Origin: Alloactinosynnema sp. L-07
Lineage (GTDB): Bacteria > Actinomycetota > Actinomycetes > Mycobacteriales > Pseudonocardiaceae
DNA: 64,000 nt
Assembly (NCBI RefSeq): GCF_900070365.1
Contig: NZ_LN850107.1
Coordinates: 5,022,001 to 5,086,000 of the forward strand
Direction of reading: 5' to 3'
The position numbers and the translations under genes are program-made. Within the stretch, counting starts at the first letter, position 1. Every line of letters begins with the position of its first letter. Of this stretch, positions 1 through 7,935 are shown one piece after another. A model generated the notes under the pieces. It was not told where the DNA came from. It did no database searches and was given only the letters and a program-made list of their open reading frames with translations.

Positions 1-1
1 C

Positions 2-394
2 CGCCTGCACGCCGTCACCCCGACCGGCGACCCCCACCAAGACCTGGTCCACCTCGGCATCGCCTACCGCGACAGTGCCGTGGCCGACCCCCACCTCTAC
101 GCCATCATGTTCGGCGATGCCATCCCCGGCTTCGAACCGGACGAGGAAGCCCACGCCCTCGCGCTCTCGGCGCTGGCCCCGCTCCTGCGGACCATCAGCG
201 CGGGCGTCGAGTCCGGGGTGTTCACCGGCCCGGCCGCCTCGATGACGATGGCGTGCTGGGCGATCGTGCACGGATTCGTCTCGCTGGAACTCACCGGCGC
301 CCTCCCACCCGGGTTGGACGTCTCGTCGACCTACGAGACCGCCCTGCGCAACAACCTGGCGGGCTGGCTGCAGCCAGCCCCGACTGATACCTAA
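2..394 (+). CDS. TetR-family transcriptional regulator, C-terminal part (5' end outside window)
   Basis: The frame is open from base 2 to the TAA at 392-394, so about 130 residues of the ligand-binding C-terminal domain are present and the N-terminal helix-turn-helix lies upstream of the window. The stretch AYRDSAVADPHLYAIMFG resembles the WHG-type C-terminal domain of actinobacterial TetR proteins (DxHxYxxMFG), followed by the usual amphipathic helices ending AGWLQPAP. A 9-bp-arm inverted repeat begins 18 bp after the stop and could be an operator for this or a lost neighbouring gene. The ligand cannot be inferred. Confidence 0.75.
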   Translation, partial: RLHAVTPTGDPHQDLVHLGIAYRDSAVADPHLYAIMFGDAIPGFEPDEEAHALALSALAPLLRTISAGVESGVFTGPAASMTMACWAIVHGFVSLELTGALPPGLDVSSTYETALRNNLAGWLQPAPTDT

Positions 395-411
395 CTCCCA
401 CCAGGGCTCAC

Positions 412-443
412 TTGTGATACCTAAATCGACTTGAGTATCACAA
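412..443. promoter_or_regulatory. inverted repeat TTGTGATAC-N14-GTATCACAA, possible TetR operator
   Basis: Perfect 9-bp arms (412-420 and 435-443) separated by 14 bp lie in an AT-rich patch between the tetR tail and the fic remnant. A GATACCTAA half copy also occurs at 386-394 over the stop codon. Size and symmetry suit a TetR dimer site. Just downstream a start with a weak ribosome site opens a 12-codon frame (458) that stops at once, consistent with the regulated gene having been lost. Confidence 0.45.
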
Positions 444-537
444 CGGAGCCCATATCAATGCGCCTGACGATCGCCGAACGGCAGCGGCGCAACTGACATA
501 GGTGGACGCCGGCGCGAACACCTGCTGACAAAAGACC

Positions 538-780
538 ATGCTCAGGCGGGAGGCTGTTCTCTCCGGCAGGATCGAAGGCCACCCGTTCGTGGACGGAAGC
601 GGACGCGTTGGCTGGCTCCTGGTCACTCTGTTGCTGATCGAATGGGGTCTACTCCCGGCTCCGCTGCTCGATCTCTCGGTCTATCAGGAGCCCGGCGGAA
701 TCCTCGCCGAAGTCAGCAGTCCAGGGCGAGTCCGATACTTCCTCGCCCCGCGAATCATTCAGGTCGTGAACGGCGAATAG
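538..780 (+). pseudogene. remnant of a Fic-family protein (internal deletion)
   Basis: The 80-residue frame joins two Fic signatures normally about 100 or more residues apart. MLRREAVLSGRIEG matches the N-terminal inhibitory-helix region of class II Fic proteins (EAxxSSxIEG), and it runs straight into HPFVDGSGRVGWLL, the active-site loop, followed by TLLLIEWGLLPAPLLDLS as in intact homologues. The canonical HPFxDGNGRxxR is also degraded here (GNG to GSG, final Arg to Trp). An in-frame stop sits just upstream (526-528) and there is no full domain, so this is a decayed, internally deleted gene and not a functional AMP transferase. An intact Fic gene of another subclass lies at 10.2 kb. Confidence 0.8.
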
Positions 781-782
781 CC

Positions 783-1406
783 CTAGCGGGCGCCGTATTG
801 GCGGTCGCCCGCGTCGCCGAGGCCGGGGACGATGAAGCCGGACTCGTTGAGGCGTTCGTCGATGCTCGCGGTGACCAGGCGGACCGGCAGACCGGCCTGC
901 CGGAGGTGTTCGATTCCCTCCGGGGCGGCCAGCGCGCACAGGGCGGTGACGTCGGTGGCGCCGCGGTCGACCAGGAGCTTGATCGTGTAGACCATCGAGC
1001 CGCCGGTGGCGAGCATCGGGTCGAGGACGAAGACCGGGCGGTCGGACAGGTCGTCGGGCAGCGACTCCATGTATGGGGTCGGCTGCAGGGTCTCCTCGTC
1101 GCGGGCCAGGCCGACGAAGCCCATCTGGGCGTCGGGGATCAGCTTGTGCGCCTGGTCGGCCATGCCCAGCCCGGCTCGCAGCACCGGCACCAGCAGCGGC
1201 GGGTTGGCCAGCCAGTGCCCGTCGGTGCGGGCGACGGGGGTGTGGATCCGCTCGGTGCGCAGCGGCGCCCCGCGCATGGCCTCGTAGGTGAGCATCACGG
1301 TCAGCTCGTGCAGCGCGGCGCGGAAGGTCGCGCTGTCGGTGCGCGCGTCGCGCATGACGGTGAGGCGGGCCCTGGCGAGGGGGTGGTCGACGACGAGCAC
1401 ATCCAT
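783..1406 (-). CDS. upp: uracil phosphoribosyltransferase
   Basis: Converts uracil plus PRPP to UMP in cytosolic pyrimidine salvage. The 207-residue length is normal for Upp. The PRPP-binding loop is seen as DPMLATGGS (residues 129-137), with LRAGLGM at 77-83 and the C-terminal DAGDRQYG found in the family. It is transcribed leftward, divergent from the 1525 gene, and shares the promoter region 1407-1524 with it. With add, cdd, deoA and the nucleoside importer further along the window it forms part of a nucleoside salvage neighbourhood. In M. tuberculosis upp lies just ahead of add-deoA-cdd. Confidence 0.95.
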   Translation of the reverse strand: MDVLVVDHPLARARLTVMRDARTDSATFRAALHELTVMLTYEAMRGAPLRTERIHTPVARTDGHWLANPPLLVPVLRAGLGMADQAHKLIPDAQMGFVGLARDEETLQPTPYMESLPDDLSDRPVFVLDPMLATGGSMVYTIKLLVDRGATDVTALCALAAPEGIEHLRQAGLPVRLVTASIDERLNESGFIVPGLGDAGDRQYGAR

Positions 1407-1524
1407 GAGGCGACACGGTAGCGGCTCCGACCGAGTTTTTCGGCAAAGGCCACCGCGCTCGCGGTGTCATTCCTTCGGCCCACGCCACCCGTTAGGGTGA
1501 GCCGTCCGCCGAGCTGGAGTGACG

Positions 1525-1941
1525 ATGCCCGACAGATCCGCCGCACCGGTGTTCGTCGACCCCACCGGGAGACGCCGCAAGACCGTGCGCACCACCACGC
1601 TCGTGACCGTGGGCACGCTGACCACCGTCGGCGGCCTGCTCGTCGCGGCCCTGCTCGGGGCCCCGATCGGGCCGACCGCGTCGCTGCCGGTGCCGCCGCC
1701 GCCGTCCGCGCCCGCCGTCCCGTTGCAACAGCCCGACCAGGGCGACCCGAGCCGACCGGCGAGTTCGACCACCCGCAAGCCCGCGACCACCACCACGACG
1801 AAGGCCTCGACCAAGCCTGCCCAGGGCGCTCCGGTCACCACCACCACCGCTGACGCGGGCGAGACCACCACAACGACCAGCAAACCGGGCAACCCGACCC
1901 CGGGCAGGCCGTCCGACCGCCCGACCAAGCCGCCCCGCTAG
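1525..1941 (+). CDS. small membrane-anchored Thr/Pro-rich protein
   Basis: A 138-residue protein with a basic N-terminus (PTGRRRKTVRTTT), one membrane segment around residues 25-45 and a low-complexity extracytoplasmic tail rich in Thr, Pro and Lys (runs of TTTTT). The ATG at 1525 is preferred to the GTG at 1519 because GGAG ends 5 nt before it. Its stop overlaps the GTG start of the deacetylase/glycosyltransferase by one base (TAGTG), so the two are translationally coupled. No catalytic motif is visible. The tail looks like a cell-wall-spanning stalk, so a scaffold or partner role for the downstream polysaccharide enzyme is an inference. Confidence 0.75.
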   Translation: MPDRSAAPVFVDPTGRRRKTVRTTTLVTVGTLTTVGGLLVAALLGAPIGPTASLPVPPPPSAPAVPLQQPDQGDPSRPASSTTRKPATTTTTKASTKPAQGAPVTTTTADAGETTTTTSKPGNPTPGRPSDRPTKPPR

Positions 1942-4031
1942 TGGCCCGGCATCTCAAGGCCCGCAAGCCGCGTGCGCACTGGGTCCTGCTCTCGGCGATC
2001 CTGCTGGCCGTCACCGGACTGCTCGCCGTCAACGCGTTCCTGACCGGCGGACTTGGCACCGAGCACGCGTCCCCGACCGGTTCCGCGACCGGAGTCCCCG
2101 CCGCGGCGCGCGAAGGCGGGGCGGTGATCGACCCGCGCGGCGAGGCCCCGCGCACGGTCCGGCCGAAGGACAAGATGTTCGCGCTGACCTTCGACGACGG
2201 CCCCGACCCGGAGTGGACGCCGAAGATCCTCGACGTGCTGTCCAGGCACAACGTGCACGCCACGTTCTTCGTCACCGGGGCCAACGTCGCCCGGCACCCG
2301 GGTCTGGTCGAGGAGATCGAGGAACGCGGGCACGAGATCGCCCACCACACCACCACCCACACCGACCTGCGCACGGCGGGCGAGACCCGGACCTGGCTGG
2401 AGCTACGCGCCACCGACCTGGCGCTGGCCTGGGCCGCCGACCGCACGACCGCGCTGGTCCGCCCGCCCTACGCCGCCACCCCCGCGTCGCTCGACGACCC
2501 GGCCTGGGTGGCCGCGCTGCGCTTGGGCGACGACGGGCGACTGACGGTGCTGTCCGACCTGGACTCCCAGGACTGGCGCAGGCCCGGCGTCGACGCGATC
2601 GTCGCCAACTCGACACCGAGGTCCGACGCGGGCGCGATCCTGCTGATGCACGACGCGGGCGGCGACCGGGACCAGACCGTGGCGGCGCTCGACCGACTCA
2701 TCCCCGACCTGCAGGCCCGCGGCTGGGTCGTCGGGACCGTCACCGAGACAACGGGCCTGGTCGACACCGGCGGCCGCCCCGACCTGCTCACCCGCCTCGG
2801 CGGGCTGCTGCTGGTCGCGATCGTGCAGCTGGCGGAGTTCGTCACGGGCGCGCTGGAGTTCCTGCTGATCGCAGCCACGGTGGTGGCCGCGCTGCGCACG
2901 ATCCTGGTGCTGGCCACGACCGGGATGCACGTCCGCCGGGTCCGGCGCGACCGCCCGAGCCCCGTAGCCGACCCCGTGACCGTGCTGGTGCCCGCGTACA
3001 ACGAGGAGAAGGGCATCGAGGCCACGCTGCGCTCGGTGCTGCGCTCGCGGCACCCGGTCGAGGTCATCGTGATCGACGACGGATCGACCGACGACACCCC
3101 GCACATCGTGGCCGACCTGCGGCTGCCCAGGGTCCGGCTGATCCGCCAGGCCAACGCGGGCAAAGCCGCCGCGCTCAACACCGGCCTGGCCGCCGCGCGC
3201 ACCGAACTGGTCGTGATGGTCGACGGCGACACCGTGCTGGAACCCGACGCGGTGCCGACCCTGGCCGCCCAGTTCCGGGACCCGACCGTCGGCGCGGTGT
3301 CGGGCAACGCCAAGGTGGGCAACCGCGACGGCCTGCTCGGCAAGTGGCAGCACATCGAGTACGTGATCGGCTTCAACCTCGACCGGCGGATGTACGACGT
3401 GTTGCAGTGCATGCCGACCGTGCCCGGCGCGGTGGGCGCGTTCCGCCGCTCCGCGGTGCTGGCCGTCGGCGGCGTCGGCGAGGACACCCTGGCCGAGGAC
3501 ACCGACCTGACCATGGCCCTGGAGCGCGACGGCTGGCGGGTCGTCTACTCGGAACGGTCGGTGGCCTGGACGGAGGCCCCGCACACCCTCGGCCAGCTGT
3601 GGAAACAGCGCTACCGCTGGTGCTACGGCACGCTGCAAGCGGTCTGGAAGCACAGGCACGCCGTCTTCGAACGCGGTGCCGCGGGCAAGCTGGGCCGTCG
3701 CGGGCTGCCTTATCTGCTGCTGTTCCAGGTCCTACTGCCGGTGCTGGCCCCGGTCGTCGACGTGGCGGCCCTGTTCGGCCTGCTGACCGGCGACGCCGTG
3801 GCCACGACGCTGACCTGGCTGGGATTCCTGATCCTGCAGACCATCCCGGCGGTGATCGCGTTCCAGTTGGACGGCGAACGGCTGCGGCCGCTGTTGGCGC
3901 TGCCGCTGCAGCAGTTCGTCTACCGGCAGCTGATGTACCTGGTCGTCATCCAGTCGGTGGCGACAGCGGTCTCGGGCGTGCGCCTGCCATGGCACAAACT
4001 GGAACGCCGGGGCCAGGCGACGCGCGTCTAG
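1941..4031 (+). CDS. bifunctional polysaccharide deacetylase / family 2 glycosyltransferase
   Basis: A 696-residue membrane protein with two catalytic modules. After an N-terminal membrane segment (residues 14-34) comes a NodB/CE4 deacetylase with TFDDGPD (83-89), the metal-binding HHTTTH (135-140), RPPYA and the late LLMHDAGGD motif. A membrane span near 280-330 follows, then a processive GT2 domain (about 345-600) with PAYNEE, DDGSTDD, the VDGDT metal site near 426, AEDTDLT and the QRYRW signature near 555, then more membrane segments. This suggests synthesis and de-N-acetylation of an extracellular hexosamine-type polymer on one polypeptide; the polymer is not known from sequence. GTG start, coupled to the preceding gene. 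Its stop overlaps the convergent methyltransferase stop by 4 bases. Confidence 0.9.
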   Translation: MARHLKARKPRAHWVLLSAILLAVTGLLAVNAFLTGGLGTEHASPTGSATGVPAAAREGGAVIDPRGEAPRTVRPKDKMFALTFDDGPDPEWTPKILDVLSRHNVHATFFVTGANVARHPGLVEEIEERGHEIAHHTTTHTDLRTAGETRTWLELRATDLALAWAADRTTALVRPPYAATPASLDDPAWVAALRLGDDGRLTVLSDLDSQDWRRPGVDAIVANSTPRSDAGAILLMHDAGGDRDQTVAALDRLIPDLQARGWVVGTVTETTGLVDTGGRPDLLTRLGGLLLVAIVQLAEFVTGALEFLLIAATVVAALRTILVLATTGMHVRRVRRDRPSPVADPVTVLVPAYNEEKGIEATLRSVLRSRHPVEVIVIDDGSTDDTPHIVADLRLPRVRLIRQANAGKAAALNTGLAAARTELVVMVDGDTVLEPDAVPTLAAQFRDPTVGAVSGNAKVGNRDGLLGKWQHIEYVIGFNLDRRMYDVLQCMPTVPGAVGAFRRSAVLAVGGVGEDTLAEDTDLTMALERDGWRVVYSERSVAWTEAPHTLGQLWKQRYRWCYGTLQAVWKHRHAVFERGAAGKLGRRGLPYLLLFQVLLPVLAPVVDVAALFGLLTGDAVATTLTWLGFLILQTIPAVIAFQLDGERLRPLLALPLQQFVYRQLMYLVVIQSVATAVSGVRLPWHKLERRGQATRV

Positions 4032-4840
4032 ACCTTGTGCGCGAGTACGGCGAACATCGTCACCGACATGTGGAAGTCGCCTACCTCGGCGGCGACTGCC
4101 AGTTCGTCGACCAGGGCCGTGCTCTGGTCCTCGGTGATCACGCCCCGGGCGACGGCCATGGCGGCCATCACGCGCAGGAAGGAGCCGTCCCCGGTGGCGT
4201 CGGACTCCTGCAGCAGCGCCTGGGAGCCGATGTCGGTGACCTTGAGCCCGGCGCGGGTCAGCTGACCCGCGAGCCTGCGGCCGCTGTACGGGTTCGGGGT
4301 GGCGGCCAGCATCGACCCGGACAACGCGCTGAGCACCTCAGGGTCGCCGGGATGCATGATCGCGGTCGCCCAGTCGGAGTCGATCACCACGGCCCGACCG
4401 CCCGGCTTGAGGACCCGCGCGATCTCGACCGCGGCCCGCTCCGGATCGGCCAGGTGCTGGAAGACCCGCTCACACCGCACCACGTCGAACGTCGCGTCGG
4501 GGAACGGCAGTTCGTAGGCGTTGCCCTCGATGAACCGCGCCGACGACGCGTGCTCGCTGGCCCGCTCCTCGGCCACCGCGCGCATCCACGGGTTGGGCTC
4601 GACGCCGACCGCGTCCCCCGCCGACCCGACCACCGCGGCGAACGCCTGCACCTCCGAACCGGTGCCGGACCCCACGTCGAGAGCGTGCTCCCCGGGCCTG
4701 GGCGCCAGCGCGAGCATCGCCCACGACCGCAGCCGCACAATGCCGGGAAGCGCCGCCTGACGGTCGAGCACGTCGACCAACCGGGCCAGGTCGCCTGGGT
4801 TGATCTGCTCGGACCGAAAGGACGGCTGGGTGTCGGACAT
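4028..4840 (-). CDS. class I SAM-dependent methyltransferase
   Basis: About 270 residues with a Rossmann methyltransferase fold: motif I LDVGSGTGSEVQAF, acidic end of beta2 VGVEPN, motif II PFPDATFDVVRCERVFQHL and motif III LKPGGRAVVID. This UbiE/COQ5-like pattern (F.HL.DP..A..E..RVLKPGG) fits a small-molecule methylase rather than a DNA or rRNA enzyme, but the substrate is not predictable. The ATG at 4840 (MSDTQ) is taken as start; a GTG nine bases upstream has a slightly better Shine-Dalgarno and is possible. Convergent with the deacetylase gene. Confidence 0.85.
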   Translation of the reverse strand: MSDTQPSFRSEQINPGDLARLVDVLDRQAALPGIVRLRSWAMLALAPRPGEHALDVGSGTGSEVQAFAAVVGSAGDAVGVEPNPWMRAVAEERASEHASSARFIEGNAYELPFPDATFDVVRCERVFQHLADPERAAVEIARVLKPGGRAVVIDSDWATAIMHPGDPEVLSALSGSMLAATPNPYSGRRLAGQLTRAGLKVTDIGSQALLQESDATGDGSFLRVMAAMAVARGVITEDQSTALVDELAVAAEVGDFHMSVTMFAVLAHKV

Positions 4841-4897
4841 GGCGCCCACGGTAGCTCTTCCGCCGCCCCGTCACCCGTTAGCGCTACGCTGCCTTGC

Positions 4898-5551
4898 GTG
4901 AGCGAGCAGCCAGGGATCCCAGGCCCCCACGAGATGCGCGCGTCCAACGCCGACCGGGAACGCTTCTCGAAGATCCTGCACGACGCGATGGCCGAGGGCA
5001 GGCTGACCGTCAACGAACTCGAGGAACGTCTCGACCAGGTCTACGCGGCGAAGACGTATGGCGAGTTGGAGCCGGTGGTCCGCGACCTGCCGGGGCATCA
5101 GGTCGTGCCCCGTTTGAACACCGCGCCGCAGCCGCTGGCCACGCCTCTCGCGCCGTCGTCCAGGGTTGGTGGGCGTGGGACTTCGTCCAGCGCGATCGCG
5201 GTGATGTCGGGGTCTGATCGCAAGGGTGTTTGGGTGGTTCCGCCGACGTTCAACGCTATCGCGGTGATGGGCGGGGTGGAGATCGATCTGACCCAGGCGA
5301 CGTTTGAGTCCGGTGAGACTGTGATTCAGGCTTTCGCGTTGATGGGTGGGGTGGAGATCACTGTGCCTGAGGACGTGACGGTGTTCGTGAATGGGTCTGG
5401 GTTCATGGGTGGGTTCGCGAATTCTGTCCGGACGCAGGCGCCTCCTGGGTCGCCGGTCGTGCGGGTGACTGGGTTCGCGATGATGGGCGGGGTGGATGTG
5501 CGGTCGCCTAAGCGGCGCAAGGAGAAGAAGGTTCGGGAGATCGAGGAATAG
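4898..5551 (+). CDS. DUF1707 / LiaF-like cell-wall stress domain protein
   Basis: A 217-residue protein starting at GTG 4898. The N-terminal third (MRASNADRERFSKILHDAM through DQVYAAKTYGEL) is the DUF1707 helical domain typical of actinobacteria. After a flexible linker, the C-terminal half has repeated MGGVEI(D/T) beta units (AVMGGVEIDL, ALMGGVEITV, AMMGGVDV) as in the LiaF/DUF2154 'cell wall-active antibiotics response' fold. There is no transmembrane helix. The basic tail KRRKEKKVREIEE is unusual. From about 5160 the codons switch from C-ending to G/T-ending, unlike the first half of the gene. Exact role unknown. Confidence 0.85.
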   Translation: MSEQPGIPGPHEMRASNADRERFSKILHDAMAEGRLTVNELEERLDQVYAAKTYGELEPVVRDLPGHQVVPRLNTAPQPLATPLAPSSRVGGRGTSSSAIAVMSGSDRKGVWVVPPTFNAIAVMGGVEIDLTQATFESGETVIQAFALMGGVEITVPEDVTVFVNGSGFMGGFANSVRTQAPPGSPVVRVTGFAMMGGVDVRSPKRRKEKKVREIEE

Positions 5552-5631
5552 GTTCGCAAGCTCGCTTGGGCGTGTGATGCCTGTTTGCCTGCCCGCCACC
5601 CTCACCGCCGAATACGGCCCATAGCCACACC

Positions 5632-6288
5632 CTATGACGCGCGTGGTGGGGTGACGCAGCCTTCTAGCAGTGCGCGCAGCGACCATTTGAACTGTTCCAC
5701 CGTGTTCCAGGTCGCCGCCGTCTCCAAGGTCGACGCGGTCAGCGGGAACGCGTCGGGATCGATGGCGAGGTGGCTTCGGGCCTCGACCAGGGCGGCCTCG
5801 GTGCTGTCGCCCAGGTCGGCGGTGGTGAGGGCGACTGAGCCGAGGACGTGCACGATCACCGCGTAGGCCGCGCGTGACGCGCTGATCGGATCAAGTCCGG
5901 CCTCCACGAACGCGCCCAGCAGCCGTTCTCCCACGATCGCGGCGGTCGGGCCGTCCATCGGCGCCGCGTGGAACAGGGCTGCAGCCCCGCGTCGTTCCAG
6001 GAGGACCTCGCGCAGGCTGATCGCATAGTCCTCGATCCGCCGCCGCCAGCCGCGTCGGCCGACCAGGACGTCCGGGTCGGCCTCGGCCAGGAGGCGGTCG
6101 ACCAGCGCCCGTTCCAGCGCGGCCCGGTCGGGCAGGTAGGTGTAGAGCGTGTTCGGGCGCACGTTGAGCCGGGCCGCGACCCCGCGGATCGAGGGTGTCT
6201 CCCCGTCGAACATGCCCATCGCGGCGGTCACGATCTGGTCGGCGGAAAGGCTGCGCTTGGGGCCTCGGCGGGAGGTCTCGTCTTCCAT
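5632..6288 (-). CDS. TetR/AcrR-family regulator
   Basis: A 218-residue regulator. The N-terminal HTH is clear (LSADQIVTAAMGMF, then IRGVAARLNVRPNTLYTYL with RAALERALVDRL). The C-terminal domain resembles the tetracycline-repressor C domain family. It is divergent from the membrane-protein gene at 6344, and a 33-bp imperfect palindrome in the 55-bp gap overlaps its own promoter, so autorepression and control of the membrane protein are likely. The effector is unknown. Confidence 0.9.
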   Translation of the reverse strand: MEDETSRRGPKRSLSADQIVTAAMGMFDGETPSIRGVAARLNVRPNTLYTYLPDRAALERALVDRLLAEADPDVLVGRRGWRRRIEDYAISLREVLLERRGAAALFHAAPMDGPTAAIVGERLLGAFVEAGLDPISASRAAYAVIVHVLGSVALTTADLGDSTEAALVEARSHLAIDPDAFPLTASTLETAATWNTVEQFKWSLRALLEGCVTPPRAS

Positions 6289-6297
6289 GGAGCAACA

Positions 6298-6330
6298 CTG
6301 TACGGTGTATCATTATTGTACGCCGTGCAG
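6298..6330. promoter_or_regulatory. 33-bp palindromic operator of the TetR divergon
   Basis: CTG(T/C)ACGG(T/C)GTA arms face each other around a 9-bp centre; 24 of 33 positions match the reverse complement. It sits 10 bp from the tetR start and 13 bp from the membrane-protein start, in a locally AT-rich patch (TATCATTATTG), the expected place for a repressor that occludes both promoters. Confidence 0.75.
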
Positions 6331-6343
6331 AGAAAGGCTCCTC

Positions 6344-6958
6344 ATGCTTCCGGCTCTCCTCGTCGCGGGCGCCCTCGGCGCCAACCTGGCTTTCCTCGGC
6401 CTCGGGATCGTGTTCGACTACCCCGACGTCCTGGCCTACCCGCCGCTCGAAGTCATGGACCGCTTCGCCGACAACCAGGTCGCGGTGTCGACCCTGTTCC
6501 TCCTGCTGGCCCTCAGCGCCGGGCTGCTCGCCCCGATCTCGTTCGGCCTCGTCGCCCGGACCCCGCGGCCGGACTGGATCGTGCCGTTGGGGGTGACGGC
6601 CGCCGCGGTGCAGGTGATCGGGCTGCTGCGGTGGCCCGCGATCGTGCCGTTCATCGAGGACCCGGAGACGTTCCGCACGGTGTCGACCATCCTGGGCACG
6701 GTCGTCGGCGAGACCTTCGGCTACCTGGCCACGGCGGCATGGACCCTGGTCGTCGCCCGGCAGTTCGGCCTGCGCGTCCTCGCTATTCCGGCCGCCGCCC
6801 TGATCCTGTCCGGCGTGCTCGTCCCCCTCGGCGTCCCCGGCGCCGACCTGGCGAACTTCGTCGGCTACCTACTGTGGAGCCTCTGGCTGATCGCGCTGGC
6901 GTGGCGGGTGTGGCGGGCCAGCGGCGACGCCCGGGTCGAGACGGCCGCCGCGGCCTAG
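6344..6958 (+). CDS. six-TM membrane protein (DUF4386-like)
   Basis: A 204-residue hydrophobic protein with six predicted membrane segments (about residues 2-24, 44-66, 79-97, 124-144, 151-170, 174-196). The GETFGYLATAAWTLV and FADNQ motifs suggest the DUF4386 family, but this is a resemblance only. The ATG at 6344 is chosen because GAAAGG precedes it and the operator ends just upstream; longer in-frame starts would run through the divergent tetR. It is probably repressed by the adjacent TetR protein. Transport or sensing function unknown. Confidence 0.75.
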   Translation: MLPALLVAGALGANLAFLGLGIVFDYPDVLAYPPLEVMDRFADNQVAVSTLFLLLALSAGLLAPISFGLVARTPRPDWIVPLGVTAAAVQVIGLLRWPAIVPFIEDPETFRTVSTILGTVVGETFGYLATAAWTLVVARQFGLRVLAIPAAALILSGVLVPLGVPGADLANFVGYLLWSLWLIALAWRVWRASGDARVETAAAA

Positions 6959-6967
6959 ACTCAGACC

Positions 6968-7933
6968 ATGGCTGTGTCCTCGACGAAGACGTCGATCCCT
7001 CCCGAGTTCGCCGACGCCACCCGCGACGAGACCTCGCTGCGGCGGTTCCTCCACGGCCTTCCCGGCGTGGACCAGGTCGGGGTCGAGCAGCGGGCCGCTG
7101 GCCTGGCGACCCGCAGCATCAAGAAGGCCAGCAAGCTGTGGGCGATCGACATGGCGATCGCCATGGTCGATCTGACCACCCTCGAAGGCGCCGACACCGC
7201 GGGCAAGGTCCGCTCGCTGTGCGCCAAAGCCCGCAGGCCCGATCCGGAGCGGCCCGACGTCCCACACGTCGCCGCGGTCTGTGTCTATCCGGACATGGTC
7301 GAGACCGCCGTCGCCGAGGTCCAGGGGACCGGGGTGGGGGTGGCGAGCGTGGCCACGGCGTTCCCCTCCGGCCGGTCGAGCCTGCGGATCAAGATCGCCG
7401 ACACCGAGCTGGCCGTCGAGGCGGGCGCCACCGAGATCGACATGGTGATCGACCGGGGTGCGTTCCTGTCCGGGCACTACGGACAGGTCTTCGACGAGAT
7501 CCGCACCATCAAGCACGCCTGCGGCGACGCCCATCTCAAGGTCATCCTGGAGACGGGCGAGCTGGCCACCTACGACAACGTCCGCCGCGCCTCCTGGCTG
7601 GCCCTGCTCGCGGGCGGCGACTTCATCAAGACCTCCACCGGCAAGGTCTCCCCCGCGGCCACCCTGCCGGTGACCCACGTGATGCTGCAGGCCGTGCACG
7701 ACTGGCACGCCGCGACGGACGAGCTGCGCGGGGTCAAGCCCGCGGGCGGCATCCGCAACACCAAGGACGCCATCCGCTACCTGGTGGCCGTCCAGGAGGT
7801 CGCAGGCCCGCAGTGGCTCGACCCGCACCTGTTCCGCTTCGGCGCCTCCAGCCTGCTCAACGACCTGCTCATGCAGCGCCGCACGCAGTTGGAAGGCAAC
7901 TACAGCGGCCCCGACTATGTGACGGTGGACTAG
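6968..7933 (+). CDS. deoC: deoxyribose-phosphate aldolase
   Basis: Cleaves 2-deoxyribose-5-phosphate to glyceraldehyde-3-phosphate and acetaldehyde. The Schiff-base lysine is in FIKTSTGK (K220 region) and the second catalytic lysine in GVKPAGGIR (about 257); MVIDRGAF and ILETGEL are also family signatures. At 321 residues it is the longer type, like the eukaryotic and actinobacterial enzymes and unlike the roughly 250-aa bacterial form. It is followed after 2 bp by an aldehyde dehydrogenase able to oxidise the acetaldehyde and then by a degenerate ALDH, so the three form one operon for deoxynucleoside catabolism, linked functionally to deoA, cdd and the nucleoside importer. Confidence 0.95.
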   Translation: MAVSSTKTSIPPEFADATRDETSLRRFLHGLPGVDQVGVEQRAAGLATRSIKKASKLWAIDMAIAMVDLTTLEGADTAGKVRSLCAKARRPDPERPDVPHVAAVCVYPDMVETAVAEVQGTGVGVASVATAFPSGRSSLRIKIADTELAVEAGATEIDMVIDRGAFLSGHYGQVFDEIRTIKHACGDAHLKVILETGELATYDNVRRASWLALLAGGDFIKTSTGKVSPAATLPVTHVMLQAVHDWHAATDELRGVKPAGGIRNTKDAIRYLVAVQEVAGPQWLDPHLFRFGASSLLNDLLMQRRTQLEGNYSGPDYVTVD

Positions 7934-7935
7934 AG

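Noticed and set aside
2213..4897. Long in-frame extension upstream of the DUF1707 gene
   Set aside because: The extension is a shadow of the deacetylase/GT and methyltransferase genes; conserved protein starts at GTG 4898.
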